Source: Devosia naphthalenivorans (GTDB lineage: Bacteria > Pseudomonadota > Alphaproteobacteria > Rhizobiales > Devosiaceae). From it: DNA of 64,000 bases. Shown piece by piece: positions 56,542 to 64,000 of the stretch. The notes under the pieces were generated by a model. It saw only the letters and a list, made by a program, of their open reading frames with translations. It was not told the DNA's origin and did not search any database. The first letter of the stretch is position 1, and every line of letters begins with the position of its first letter. Location: NCBI RefSeq assembly GCF_003056355.1, contig NZ_PYVW01000017.1, positions 1 through 64,000 on the forward strand, in the 5' to 3' direction. A program made the translations under genes and the position numbers.

Positions 56542-56817
56542 CTGTCATTCCCCCAGAATGAAGCACACGCCAAGACCGAGCCTTCGACCCCAATCACCAA
56601 AAATTATCCGGCCGCCATCTTTCGCTGGCGCAGCTACACTGAGACGCTAGACGCCTCACAACCTCGCCATACTATCAAGGCGATGCTGTGGGCTTGCGAG
56701 CAGTGGCTCGGGCAGAATGTCGATGACCTAGACTCCGATACTGGTCTGCGTGTGAGCGAAATCAAGGCTGAGCTTGAAGCTTGGCTCGAGGAGCATGGGC
56801 AGGGTTTGCAGTATTGA
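56542..56817 (+). other. Coding-like stretch without a standard start codon
   Basis: The frame ending at TGA 56815-56817 is open back to a stop at 56525 and reads like protein: FRWRSYTETLDASQPRHT, then MLWACEQWLGQNVDDLDSD, then EIKAELEAWLEEHGQGLQY. The first ATG (56683) gives only 44 residues. Before it only a CTG (56542) is a plausible initiator. It may be a small phage gene with a rare start, or a decayed gene. No function is assigned. Confidence 0.35.
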
Positions 56818-57128
56818 GAACGAATTGGCACTCGCAGAGGCGATCCGTGCGCCGGGCGTGTGACACGGAATCAACAGAACCACTCGGAATAGATTGCTCG
56901 AATGCCTCTAAACCGGCGGATTCCGTGGGATTTTGCGTCAAAACCTCGCAATGAACCGGAACATTTGATAATCGAAGCCGCGTTCCAATTTAGCGAGCTG
57001 TTGAACGATGACCGATTTTCCAGTTTTCACTGAAATCATTGAGCTTTTCGGCGTTGAAAAATGTCCGGTCTTCCCAACGAGCGACAGTACTTTCCCAATC
57101 TCGGTACGTTACCGTGTTTTCGGGCATG
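56818..57128. other. Gap between the phage-like region and the Tn7-like operon
   Basis: No gene is supported in these 311 bases. If the Tn7-like element ends on this side it would be here, but I could not find repeated transposase-binding sites or a TGT-ended inverted repeat matching sequence right of the operon. Confidence 0.3.
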
Positions 57129-57152
57129 AAAAAAGCCGCCCCGGAGGGCGGC
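57129..57152 (-). terminator. Terminator of the Tn7-like operon
   Basis: On the minus strand a stem with arms GCCGCCC and GGGCGGC around a four-base loop is followed by six T residues, 26 bases beyond the tniQ stop. Confidence 0.88.
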
Positions 57153-57177
57153 CTGGAAGCTCAAGATTGTCGGTGCA

Positions 57178-59022
57178 TCACCCGGGCAGCAAACCGGCGA
57201 CCTCGGATCTTCTGAATAGGGTGATGGGGATATCCCTGAGATCGACCGGTCTGATCCCTTCACCATGCAACCGTTGAACGATCGCACGGGGTTGAACGCG
57301 GAGTAGCCTCGCCAACTTCGTGCCGGTGATGAACTCGGCCTGAAACCGATCGAGTTCGCTGACGGGGATGGTAGCGCGTGAACGCCCGGTCGCAGGGTCC
57401 ACTCGTTCTTCATAGTGGACCAAGCCGCCAGGCGAGGCCAGGCGGTGTGCAGCCACCGATCCGATGCCGCAGTGGCGGGCGAATTCACTTCTGGTCATGG
57501 ACTCGCTTTCACGGTCGGCGGCAGTATTGCGCCGATGGTCAGATTGGAGGAGCGCGGCTACCTCGGCGATATCGACAAGGATGGAGGCGTAAGGCTTCGC
57601 ACCGGCCAGCTTGCCGACCCAGATACGCCCCGAGAATACAGCATCGTGGATCGCCAGGAACGAGCCGGTTGACCTGCGGACCATTCCCCGGATGGTGGTC
57701 TTGCCGGAAGGGGTGTCGCTACACTCGATTGCGTCTGCAAGGCAGGCGTCGAGCATGCCAGCCACATGATCCCTTCGCAGCCAGTTCCAAGTGCCTTGCT
57801 TCTGAACCTTCCGAACAACCGGAACCAAGCGGGAATGCTCGATAAGGTTGGCCATCTGCAGTTCGGTCATGCCTGCTTCGCGAGCCGCCTGCCAAACGGG
57901 CACGATGCCGCCATCCAAAGAGATCCACTCGGAAAGACGTGCCTCGTTCACCAGGTTTGGCTTGCTTGGATGGGTCGCTCCAGCTTCGGTAGCAAATGCG
58001 CAGACAGTAGCACCACCGAAGCCCAGGTTGAGGCCGGCCTGCTGGACCGGGCGCCATCGAGGTTGCCCGTCAATGCTAGGGTTTGCGCGCGAGCTATAGC
58101 GGTTCTGCCTGGATGCCTGCACCACCGCCTGCCGGACGTGCATGAAGGCGGGTTCGGAACTGTTGTCCATCAGCATGTACCATACTTTCCTCATGGCCCT
58201 CCTGACCGGCACGTTCCCCTTGAAATGGGTCTCCTCCATCAGCCGGTTCATCTCGGCGGCAATGGCGTCCTGTCCCCCGGCCAGGATCTGCAGACCCGCG
58301 CTGCGGATCTTGTTGAGCTCCAGTCTGTCCAGGTTGCGCAGGTTCTCCTTGCCCTCCATCAGGCTCCAGTTGCCGAAATTGCCGGTCAGCTTGAGGACCT
58401 GGTTGAGCGGCACACCGTGGAGCGCATCAATGGACTGCGGCAGTCCATCGAAGCGTTCGCGCACGAAGACGTCGATCGGTGACGGGTTCATCGGCTTTGA
58501 CATGGCCGTCAGCAGGGGCAGCCGACCGGGGATGTCCATGGTAACCAGCGACGTATCGTGGCGGCCATATCGCCATTCGTCCCGCCCGGCAAAGACCAGG
58601 CTGCTGCGGTGGTGCACGCAGCCCGCGATGGCGCTGATGATGGAATCACGGCAGATCGCAATAGCGGCTTCCGGAGGCAGGTGCGGGGCGGCGGCCAGAT
58701 CCGCGGCGATGCAAGCGGGGCAGACCCACAGGTCGACGCGGTCGAGGTAAGCCGTGGACAACACCTGGCCATCGATATGGAACCGGCCTCCGGATCGTAC
58801 AGGGCTATGTCCGAGGTCTTCGATGGGGGTCTCCGTCAGATCGGCGAGAGCTTGCAGCTGGTCTGCCTTGCCGGCGGAGATACCGTCGAAGTTCAGCTCG
58901 AAGTCGGCACAGAACTGCCTCGCATTGGTGTAGCGCAGCCAAGCTGCCAGGCGCGAAACGTAACTGGCGGCCAGTTCGAGCGGACGAAGGCGTGGGGCGA
59001 GAGGGCTCGTGAAAATGCTCAT
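57178..59022 (-). CDS. tniQ: TniQ/TnsD-family target-selection protein
   Basis: The 614-residue protein starts with a TniQ domain (PLAPRLRPLELAASYVSRLA at 8-27). It then has the zinc motif VCPACIAAD and a later GCVHHRSSL, replacing the usual C-x-x-H pair. The long C-terminal half (about 300-614) contains several HTH-like segments (MTELQMANLIEHSRLVPVV; RSEFARHCGIGSVAAHRL; LARLLRVQPRAIVQRLHGEG), suggesting DNA-sequence recognition as in TnsD. It would pick the insertion site and recruit the TniB ATPase. It overlaps tniB (ATGA) and is the last gene of the operon. Confidence 0.85.
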   Translation of the reverse strand: MSIFTSPLAPRLRPLELAASYVSRLAAWLRYTNARQFCADFELNFDGISAGKADQLQALADLTETPIEDLGHSPVRSGGRFHIDGQVLSTAYLDRVDLWVCPACIAADLAAAPHLPPEAAIAICRDSIISAIAGCVHHRSSLVFAGRDEWRYGRHDTSLVTMDIPGRLPLLTAMSKPMNPSPIDVFVRERFDGLPQSIDALHGVPLNQVLKLTGNFGNWSLMEGKENLRNLDRLELNKIRSAGLQILAGGQDAIAAEMNRLMEETHFKGNVPVRRAMRKVWYMLMDNSSEPAFMHVRQAVVQASRQNRYSSRANPSIDGQPRWRPVQQAGLNLGFGGATVCAFATEAGATHPSKPNLVNEARLSEWISLDGGIVPVWQAAREAGMTELQMANLIEHSRLVPVVRKVQKQGTWNWLRRDHVAGMLDACLADAIECSDTPSGKTTIRGMVRRSTGSFLAIHDAVFSGRIWVGKLAGAKPYASILVDIAEVAALLQSDHRRNTAADRESESMTRSEFARHCGIGSVAAHRLASPGGLVHYEERVDPATGRSRATIPVSELDRFQAEFITGTKLARLLRVQPRAIVQRLHGEGIRPVDLRDIPITLFRRSEVAGLLPG

Positions 59023-60053
59023 CGGCTTGCCGCCTTCCATGTTGCGAGATCGGTTTCGAGCGTGACCTGCATCAGCCGGGTTCGGTCCGTGGTGTGCCAC
59101 CCACCGACGATGAACGGATTCTGGTCGTCCGGCGCCTCGGTGGCGATGCGGTATCGGGCGGCGAAATCGGCTTCCTGAACCGCACGCTTTCCATCGTACC
59201 AGGCACGCATCACACTTGCCTGGCAGAGCTCGAAGGCCAGACCGCGTGCATGGTCCGTGGCGTGGATGAGCCGCTTGAAGAACTCATCCCCTGCGGCACC
59301 GTTCTCGATCCCGGCATCCTTGCAGTAGGCGTCCAACGCCGAGGCGAGACGCGTGAACTCCTCTTCGCTTCCCTGGGCCATGGGCTCGATGCGGACGGGG
59401 GTGATCTTCTCGTTGAGGAACGCATGGGCGGGTTCGTCCATCCTGCGGGCGAGCTCGGGCAATCCTGTCAGGATAACCGGCACCGGCCAGGCTGCGTGAT
59501 CGAGCAGGTGGCGCACGAAACCCAAGGTGGCAACCACCACGTCGTCCCGCCGGCCAGCCGCCACGCCGCTCGGGGCAAAAGCGTACTGGAACTCGTCGAG
59601 CGTAAACAGGGTGGGCATGTGCACAGGCAGCTGGGTGTCGATGCGGTTGAACGCTGCCGCCACCGGCAGAAGGCGCTTGGTACCCGTTCCTCCCATCATG
59701 GCCTTGAGGACGGAGTTGAACAGCAGACCGTTGCTGAACACGGAGGCGCATTCGACATAAAAGGGGCGGTGTCGGATCACGGTCCCGTCAACGGCGGTCA
59801 GCTCGTCCAAGCCGTTGGCCACCTGCTGCGCAAGCTCGGTCTTGCCGTGACGGGTGGGGGCCGTGATCATCACGGCCCGGCACTTGGCGCGATTGCCCTC
59901 GCCCCACGATTCCGAATTGTCCTGGCGGACCGCGACCGAGCGAACGATCTCCTTCACCGCAGCGGTGACCGAGTCCAGTTCGGGCGTGGGGAAGAAATGA
60001 CCTTCCATGGCCTCGAGAACTGCCAGATCGGAATTGCGGTCGTGGCTCATCAT
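59019..60053 (-). CDS. tniB: TniB/TnsC-family AAA+ transposition ATPase
   Basis: The 344-residue ATPase links target selector and transposase. Walker A is APTRHGKT (65-72), with alanine at the first glycine position, and Walker B is LFTLDEFQYAF (D153, E154). A sensor-like LTGLPELARRMDEP follows. Overlap with both flanking genes (ATGA each) shows tight coupling in the order TniA-TniB-TniQ. Confidence 0.9.
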   Translation of the reverse strand: MMSHDRNSDLAVLEAMEGHFFPTPELDSVTAAVKEIVRSVAVRQDNSESWGEGNRAKCRAVMITAPTRHGKTELAQQVANGLDELTAVDGTVIRHRPFYVECASVFSNGLLFNSVLKAMMGGTGTKRLLPVAAAFNRIDTQLPVHMPTLFTLDEFQYAFAPSGVAAGRRDDVVVATLGFVRHLLDHAAWPVPVILTGLPELARRMDEPAHAFLNEKITPVRIEPMAQGSEEEFTRLASALDAYCKDAGIENGAAGDEFFKRLIHATDHARGLAFELCQASVMRAWYDGKRAVQEADFAARYRIATEAPDDQNPFIVGGWHTTDRTRLMQVTLETDLATWKAASR

Positions 60054-62266
60054 GAACGATCCTTCTTGGGACGGTTGCGCTTCAAGGGCGCCGGGGCTTC
60101 CGGTCGTGCGACGGGCTCATGGCCCGGCATCGCAGCAGACGTGTTCGAGGGCGGCGGCGACTGTGGGGCGATCGCCTGGGTGGAAGGGGCCGAGCGCGTG
60201 TGAACGGAACCCAGCAACGACGAGTCCTTGGTGAGGGCCTTTTCGTCTCCCGTGGGGTCGCGATCATAAAGGACGAACACCCGCAGCTGCGTTTCGATGT
60301 TGTCGATCATGGCGGCGGTCCACTGGACATTCTCGAGCTTGAAGTAGTCCTCGGCCCGCTTTGCCGCCCGCTCGATGTCGAGCAGCGCCGGCGCGATGAA
60401 CCGTTCAAAGTCGAGGCGGGCTTGGTCACCGTAGCGACGGGCCAGTTCCGCATTCTTGGCAACCCATTCGTCAAGCGTGACGCCTTCGAGTTCCCGGGGC
60501 CCGGGAATAGTGGTCCAGTCCTGACCCAGCAGAACCGAGATGCGTCCGAGATTCTGCTCATCGACCTTGATCGCGACCATCTGGGGTCCCCCGGCGGCCA
60601 TGACGATATCCAGCCAGCCGGAATGATAGATGATGTTCATGAACCGGATGCCGGCCCGGGTGAGCTTGCGCTGAAGCACGATGCCGAAAGCAACCCGGAT
60701 CTCGTCGTCCGTGGGCGCAGCCTTGGACTGGAGACGACCGCTGATCGCCTCGAACTGCCGGGCAGAGGACAGCAGGACCTTGCTGCGGGGACGATAGTGG
60801 AGCACGTCGACCACATAGCGGACGAGCAGCTTCATGAACTGGTCCACGAAGACGCTGGCGCGGTCTTGCGGATCCTGCTCATCCCTGCCGCGGGAACGGA
60901 TACTGCTGCCGGTCCTGCCCGTGATCCTGGTGATGAAGTCAACGTCCATCGTGCGGAAAATGCGCTCGATCTTGCCGCGCAGGTTTGCACGACCGGCAGC
61001 CGTGAAGGTCAGGCGATCCACCAGGGCATATGCCGAACTCATGAACATGGAACTGCGGTAAGCCCCGCCCGAGTCCGACTTCACCTCCTCGATGCCGATG
61101 CGCATGTCCCACGGGGCGGTGCATCCTGCCGCCTTGGCGATGGCGGTCTTGTCCGACATGGCCATGCGAAGAGCGGCGGTGGTCAGTTCCGCATTCTCGA
61201 CAAGACCGTGCTTCAGGCCCACGATTGCGCCCGTAGCCGACTCAACTACCGCCGCCAGCACAAGGCGCTGCTCCAGTTCCTTCTTATTGAAGAGCTGCTG
61301 CGCCTTTTCGGAAAGCAGGCTGAAGACATGGGTGCTCCAGCAGTCGTGGAGTGTCATCTCCCCGATCCGCTTGTAGGATGGTCCCTTGCCGACGTGCCTT
61401 AATTCCTGCACCATCCGCTTCTTGCCCAATCGCCCACCAAGGACGACCGAGGCCGGCAGCTCGTCGATGGCCTTGGCCACGCCGTATTCGGTGGCCAGGG
61501 GGATGTGGTGGTCCTCGCCCAACACCGCGTTAAGGGCCATGATGTCGATATTGATGCGCTCGCAGACGCTACGCAGCGTAGGGTTCTTCTCGCTGGCATA
61601 GCTCTCGACCCGTTGTTGGATCTGGGTCCAGGTGCGTTCGTCGATCGACTTGCCTCCGTCGCTGTGCCCGTGGGTGTTGGGCACCAGCTTCCAGAAGTCG
61701 CGTCCGGACTCCACCCATTCCAGGTAGAGCTTGAGCAGCGTCTTGGCGCATGGCCGGAGGCGGTCGCGATCCACGTCGCCGCTTTGCGCCTTCTTGCCCG
61801 GCGTGATGCTGGCGAACTTCTTCTTGCGACGAACCTTTCCATGGTCGAAGTTGGTTTCGTCATTATGCTTTTGCCACAGGCCGGCAACGTAGTCGGCCTT
61901 GGTCTTGATCAGGTCATGGATCTTGCCGCGGCTGAGCTTTTCAAGCTCTCCGTCCTCGAGAGCCTGATCCACGACCTCCATCCAGAACGACCTGATATAT
62001 GCAGTGTCACGCTGCCCTGGCGTCAACGACGACAGTGCAGCGAACGACTGGATCTCGGACACGAGCACAACGCGAGTCTCTTCCTTGAGGCTGGCGTATT
62101 CCTCCGAGGTGAGGATGCGGTTCCTGTAAGGCCGGTCCTTGCTCTGGAGCTCCCACCCGATACCCGGCAACGGATTCGCGGCGCGCCAGGGGAAGCCGTC
62201 GATGACCACGTCAACGTAAGGGGTGATCTCGCGGAAACGGATCGGATTCTTCTTGTCGGCCTTCAC
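60050..62266 (-). CDS. tniA: TniA/TnsB-family DDE transposase
   Basis: The 738-residue protein has N-terminal DNA-binding parts, a retroviral-integrase-like core and a Mu-type C-terminal region. Catalytic residues are D308 (GEMTLHDCW), D398 (EVKSDSGGAY) and E434 (GKIERIF), with the second spacing exactly D-35-E. This fits an active enzyme that joins the 3' ends to the target. The C-terminal 60 residues are Pro-rich and basic and may contact TniB. A GTG start overlaps the tnsA-like stop (GTGA). Confidence 0.9.
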   Translation of the reverse strand: MKADKKNPIRFREITPYVDVVIDGFPWRAANPLPGIGWELQSKDRPYRNRILTSEEYASLKEETRVVLVSEIQSFAALSSLTPGQRDTAYIRSFWMEVVDQALEDGELEKLSRGKIHDLIKTKADYVAGLWQKHNDETNFDHGKVRRKKKFASITPGKKAQSGDVDRDRLRPCAKTLLKLYLEWVESGRDFWKLVPNTHGHSDGGKSIDERTWTQIQQRVESYASEKNPTLRSVCERINIDIMALNAVLGEDHHIPLATEYGVAKAIDELPASVVLGGRLGKKRMVQELRHVGKGPSYKRIGEMTLHDCWSTHVFSLLSEKAQQLFNKKELEQRLVLAAVVESATGAIVGLKHGLVENAELTTAALRMAMSDKTAIAKAAGCTAPWDMRIGIEEVKSDSGGAYRSSMFMSSAYALVDRLTFTAAGRANLRGKIERIFRTMDVDFITRITGRTGSSIRSRGRDEQDPQDRASVFVDQFMKLLVRYVVDVLHYRPRSKVLLSSARQFEAISGRLQSKAAPTDDEIRVAFGIVLQRKLTRAGIRFMNIIYHSGWLDIVMAAGGPQMVAIKVDEQNLGRISVLLGQDWTTIPGPRELEGVTLDEWVAKNAELARRYGDQARLDFERFIAPALLDIERAAKRAEDYFKLENVQWTAAMIDNIETQLRVFVLYDRDPTGDEKALTKDSSLLGSVHTRSAPSTQAIAPQSPPPSNTSAAMPGHEPVARPEAPAPLKRNRPKKDRS

Positions 62267-63096
62267 TGCTGCTCTCCTTGGGTTGTCCCACCGATGATCA
62301 TGGTGGTGTCGTCGATCTCGCCGGGTTCCACCTGGCGAAGCGCGCCCTCGAAAATTAGGAGGGCAACGGTTCGGAAGACCGCCTTCGATCCGCCCCAGGG
62401 CTTGGCGAAATCATCGATCGGGAGAGGGATGACGAGGCTGCGGGCAGCGCGCAGCAGTTCGCCGTAGCAATGCCAATGGCGATCGTTCCTGACCGAATGG
62501 AACAGCCGGAAATTGGCAAGGGCCCATTGCGGCAGGTCCCGCTCGGTGACGAGCTGCACACGATCCGCGTCCTCCACCGGCATCTGGTTGAGCACCAGGG
62601 CGTTAAGCGCATCGGTGCGGAGCTTTACGGACCGGGCGAAGGGCTTCACCGCAACGACCGTCTTGGTCCGGTCGGCATACTGGATGCGCTGGTCAAAGAC
62701 GGTGTATGTGCGCTTGCCTTCCGGCTTGAGATACCAGACGGGGCCGTACTGGGGCTCGATGCGGATGACGTTGGGGTCGGACAGGTAGCGAAGCGAAACG
62801 TTGAGCTCGAGCTGCCCCTCGGCTTCCTTGGCCAGGAAGTCGATCGGGTCGATGTAGTAGCAGGTCGAGCGTCCGGACGACTTCTCCGGTGGCTCGGGAA
62901 TATTCCTGGCAGGCTTGTAGTCGGCAGGCGTCTCCGGCTTGGTATGTCTGGCAGGCTCTGACATCCGCACGGTCGAGTGGTCAGGGCCGTTTGCGGGGTC
63001 CCACACGGGTACGTCGCGGGTCTTGCGCGGATCGGTCTTGGGGGCATCCTTCCCGGTTCTCCGGGACTTCGGCTGGTTAAGTACTGCGATGTTCAT
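62263..63096 (-). CDS. TnsA-like 5'-end endonuclease of the Tn7-like element
   Basis: The 277-residue protein precedes the transposase gene in the position of tnsA. After a basic, disordered N-terminus (1-75), residues 80-250 match the TnsA layout. E97 lies in a QLELNVSLRYL helix, followed by IEPQYGPVWY, D135 in YTVFDQRI and K151 in VVAVKPF. A C-terminal part resembles the vtxRD region (LVTERDLPQWALANFRL). In Tn7 TnsA the residue two before the lysine is Gln; here it is A149, so nuclease activity may be altered. With TnsA present, cut-and-paste rather than replicative movement is expected. Confidence 0.68.
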   Translation of the reverse strand: MNIAVLNQPKSRRTGKDAPKTDPRKTRDVPVWDPANGPDHSTVRMSEPARHTKPETPADYKPARNIPEPPEKSSGRSTCYYIDPIDFLAKEAEGQLELNVSLRYLSDPNVIRIEPQYGPVWYLKPEGKRTYTVFDQRIQYADRTKTVVAVKPFARSVKLRTDALNALVLNQMPVEDADRVQLVTERDLPQWALANFRLFHSVRNDRHWHCYGELLRAARSLVIPLPIDDFAKPWGGSKAVFRTVALLIFEGALRQVEPGEIDDTTMIIGGTTQGEQQ

Positions 63097-63257
63097 CTGG
63101 CGCTCCGGACATGGTGGATCGTTCCCCGGCAGGCAGACCGGGAATCTTGATCGGTTTTTGGGTGGGGACGCCCTTTGCGGTCGCTGCCGAATAGGGTAGG
63201 ATTCACGTGTCTGACGCGTGTCTCCTGGCCTGTTCGGGCGAGGCGGTAGGCTTCCCT

Positions 63258-63297
63258 GGAGCGTGGAAGGATCGGTAAGACGGTCCTTTCACGCTCC
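63258..63297. repeat. Long hairpin downstream of the 63.3-63.9 kb gene
   Basis: Fourteen-base arms GGAGCGTGGAAGGA (63258-63271) and TCCTTTCACGCTCC (63284-63297) with one mismatch enclose 12 bases. It lies just after the stop of the gene to the right on the minus strand, and could end that transcript although no T run follows. A role as transposon-end structure is possible but unsupported. Confidence 0.5.
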
Positions 63298-63305
63298 TTG
63301 AGGGG

Positions 63306-63932
63306 TCAGCTGCGGGTAGCCACGGGCAAGGACCCGTTCCGCCCGGCCCAGCGCTCGATCGGCGACTTCAACCCGAGCGCGGACGACGGGCGACGGTGGT
63401 ACCAGTAGAGAACCTGGTCGATGACGCTTTCCAGCACCAGCCGGCTATCAGCAGCGCCATAGATCCCTTCCCATCCTGAGGCCTCTTCGAAGGCGACGAC
63501 CGCACGGGTCTGCCGACCGATCTCCCTTGCCGCCCGCTCCAATGAGAGCCGGTCCGCCCATCCATGATCGGGTGACACGCTGCGGCGGTTGGAGCGGCGC
63601 TTGATCTCGGCAGCAAGGGCTTCCGGCTCGAACTCGCCACAGGCGATGTCGACCGCTGCAGTTTCCGGCACGTGCAAGGCGCCCAAGGCGTCCAACGCCG
63701 TGCAGGCTGCGTCGTCGAGATCGACGGGGTGAGGCAAGACCCTGAAGCTGGGAACAAGACCGCTGACGGGTTCGAAAGCCAGGATCAGCGACCAGGCATC
63801 AGGATCATCCGTAAACTCGAGCGCGACGGGCACGATCGCGATCTCCGCACAACCGCCCTTGAGCGACGAGGTCGGGTTGCGGGCGGATACCAGGATGGAG
63901 GTAGGGGAGAGGTCGATAACTGCGGCACACAT
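63306..63932 (-). CDS. Uncharacterised protein with an integrase-core-like C-terminal tail
   Basis: The 208-residue product starts at ATG 63932 after AGGATCACGAC. Its first 140 residues are unrecognised, acidic and alpha/beta in character. The C-terminal 45 residues include YWYHRRPSSALGLKSPIERW, very like the YN-x-RPHSALG-x-TPxE tail of DDE integrase cores. No DDE residues precede it, so it is not a whole transposase. It is in line with the tns-like operon, 210 bases upstream. It could be an accessory gene of the element or a fusion to a transposase remnant. Confidence 0.6.
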   Translation of the reverse strand: MCAAVIDLSPTSILVSARNPTSSLKGGCAEIAIVPVALEFTDDPDAWSLILAFEPVSGLVPSFRVLPHPVDLDDAACTALDALGALHVPETAAVDIACGEFEPEALAAEIKRRSNRRSVSPDHGWADRLSLERAAREIGRQTRAVVAFEEASGWEGIYGAADSRLVLESVIDQVLYWYHRRPSSALGLKSPIERWAGRNGSLPVATRS

Positions 63933-64000
63933 GTCGTGATCCTTTCGGTTGCTGAAGGCGAAGGGCCGGTCGGGGCGTCCTCCAGTGTTGCCGACCTAGG

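Overview
The window looks like a piece of an alphaproteobacterial chromosome from the order Hyphomicrobiales, most likely Devosia or a close relative. The basis is conserved gene order (rsh-pyrE-acpS-lepB-rnc-era-recO, dapA-smpB, hom-glpX-recJ), a glpSTPQUV-type glycerol ABC operon, an alphaproteobacterial porin, high GC with strong GC3 bias, and short palindromic repeats scattered between core genes. The genus is an inference from these traits and has not been tested by a search.

Layout. 1-0.2 kb: the 5' end of an IS30-family transposase. 0.3-5.0 kb: an AHSA1-type protein, then an amino-sugar recycling locus with murQ divergent from a GntR regulator, a NagB-II-type deaminase and nagA. 5.4-11.8 kb: envelope genes (porin, OmpA-like protein with three internal repeats, Slt transglycosylase). 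12.1-24.9 kb: housekeeping genes (dapA, smpB, rpoZ, then recO/era/rnc/lepB/acpS/pyrE/rsh on the minus strand, parC, bpt). 25.0-36.7 kb: RDD protein, a homoserine dehydrogenase with an added N-terminal domain, glpX, recJ, cfa, a short-chain dehydrogenase, two tRNA-Glu genes, an M15-type peptidase, gloA, a double cold-shock protein, a DUF192 protein, a hemolysin III homologue and an ArsR regulator. 36.9-43.5 kb: nadE and an iron-siderophore import locus, with permeases and ATPase divergent from two paralogous binding proteins and a Fe-S reductase around a perfect palindrome. 44.1-50.2 kb: the glycerol ABC transporter.

From about 50.4 kb to the right edge the window is accessory DNA. It starts with a truncated FAD oxidase. 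Next is a four-gene minus-strand operon: a class III nucleotide cyclase and a small membrane protein, which together match the Pycsar anti-phage system, followed by an uncharacterised protein and an SRAP (YedK/HMCES) protein. A tyrosine recombinase with a HTH partner comes next, then a phage-immunity-like region with a candidate C4-type antisense RNA upstream of a small Icd-like reading frame. Last is a complete Tn7-like transposition operon (TnsA-like, TniA/TnsB, TniB/TnsC, TniQ/TnsD) in overlapping frames.

The strongest candidates for something new are the Pycsar-SRAP operon and its unknown third gene, the antisense-RNA module, the Fe-S reductase with an altered cluster motif, and the fusion at the N-terminus of homoserine dehydrogenase. 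I found no CRISPR array, rRNA or recognisable replication origin. I could not locate the ends of the Tn7-like element or the att sites of the integrase.
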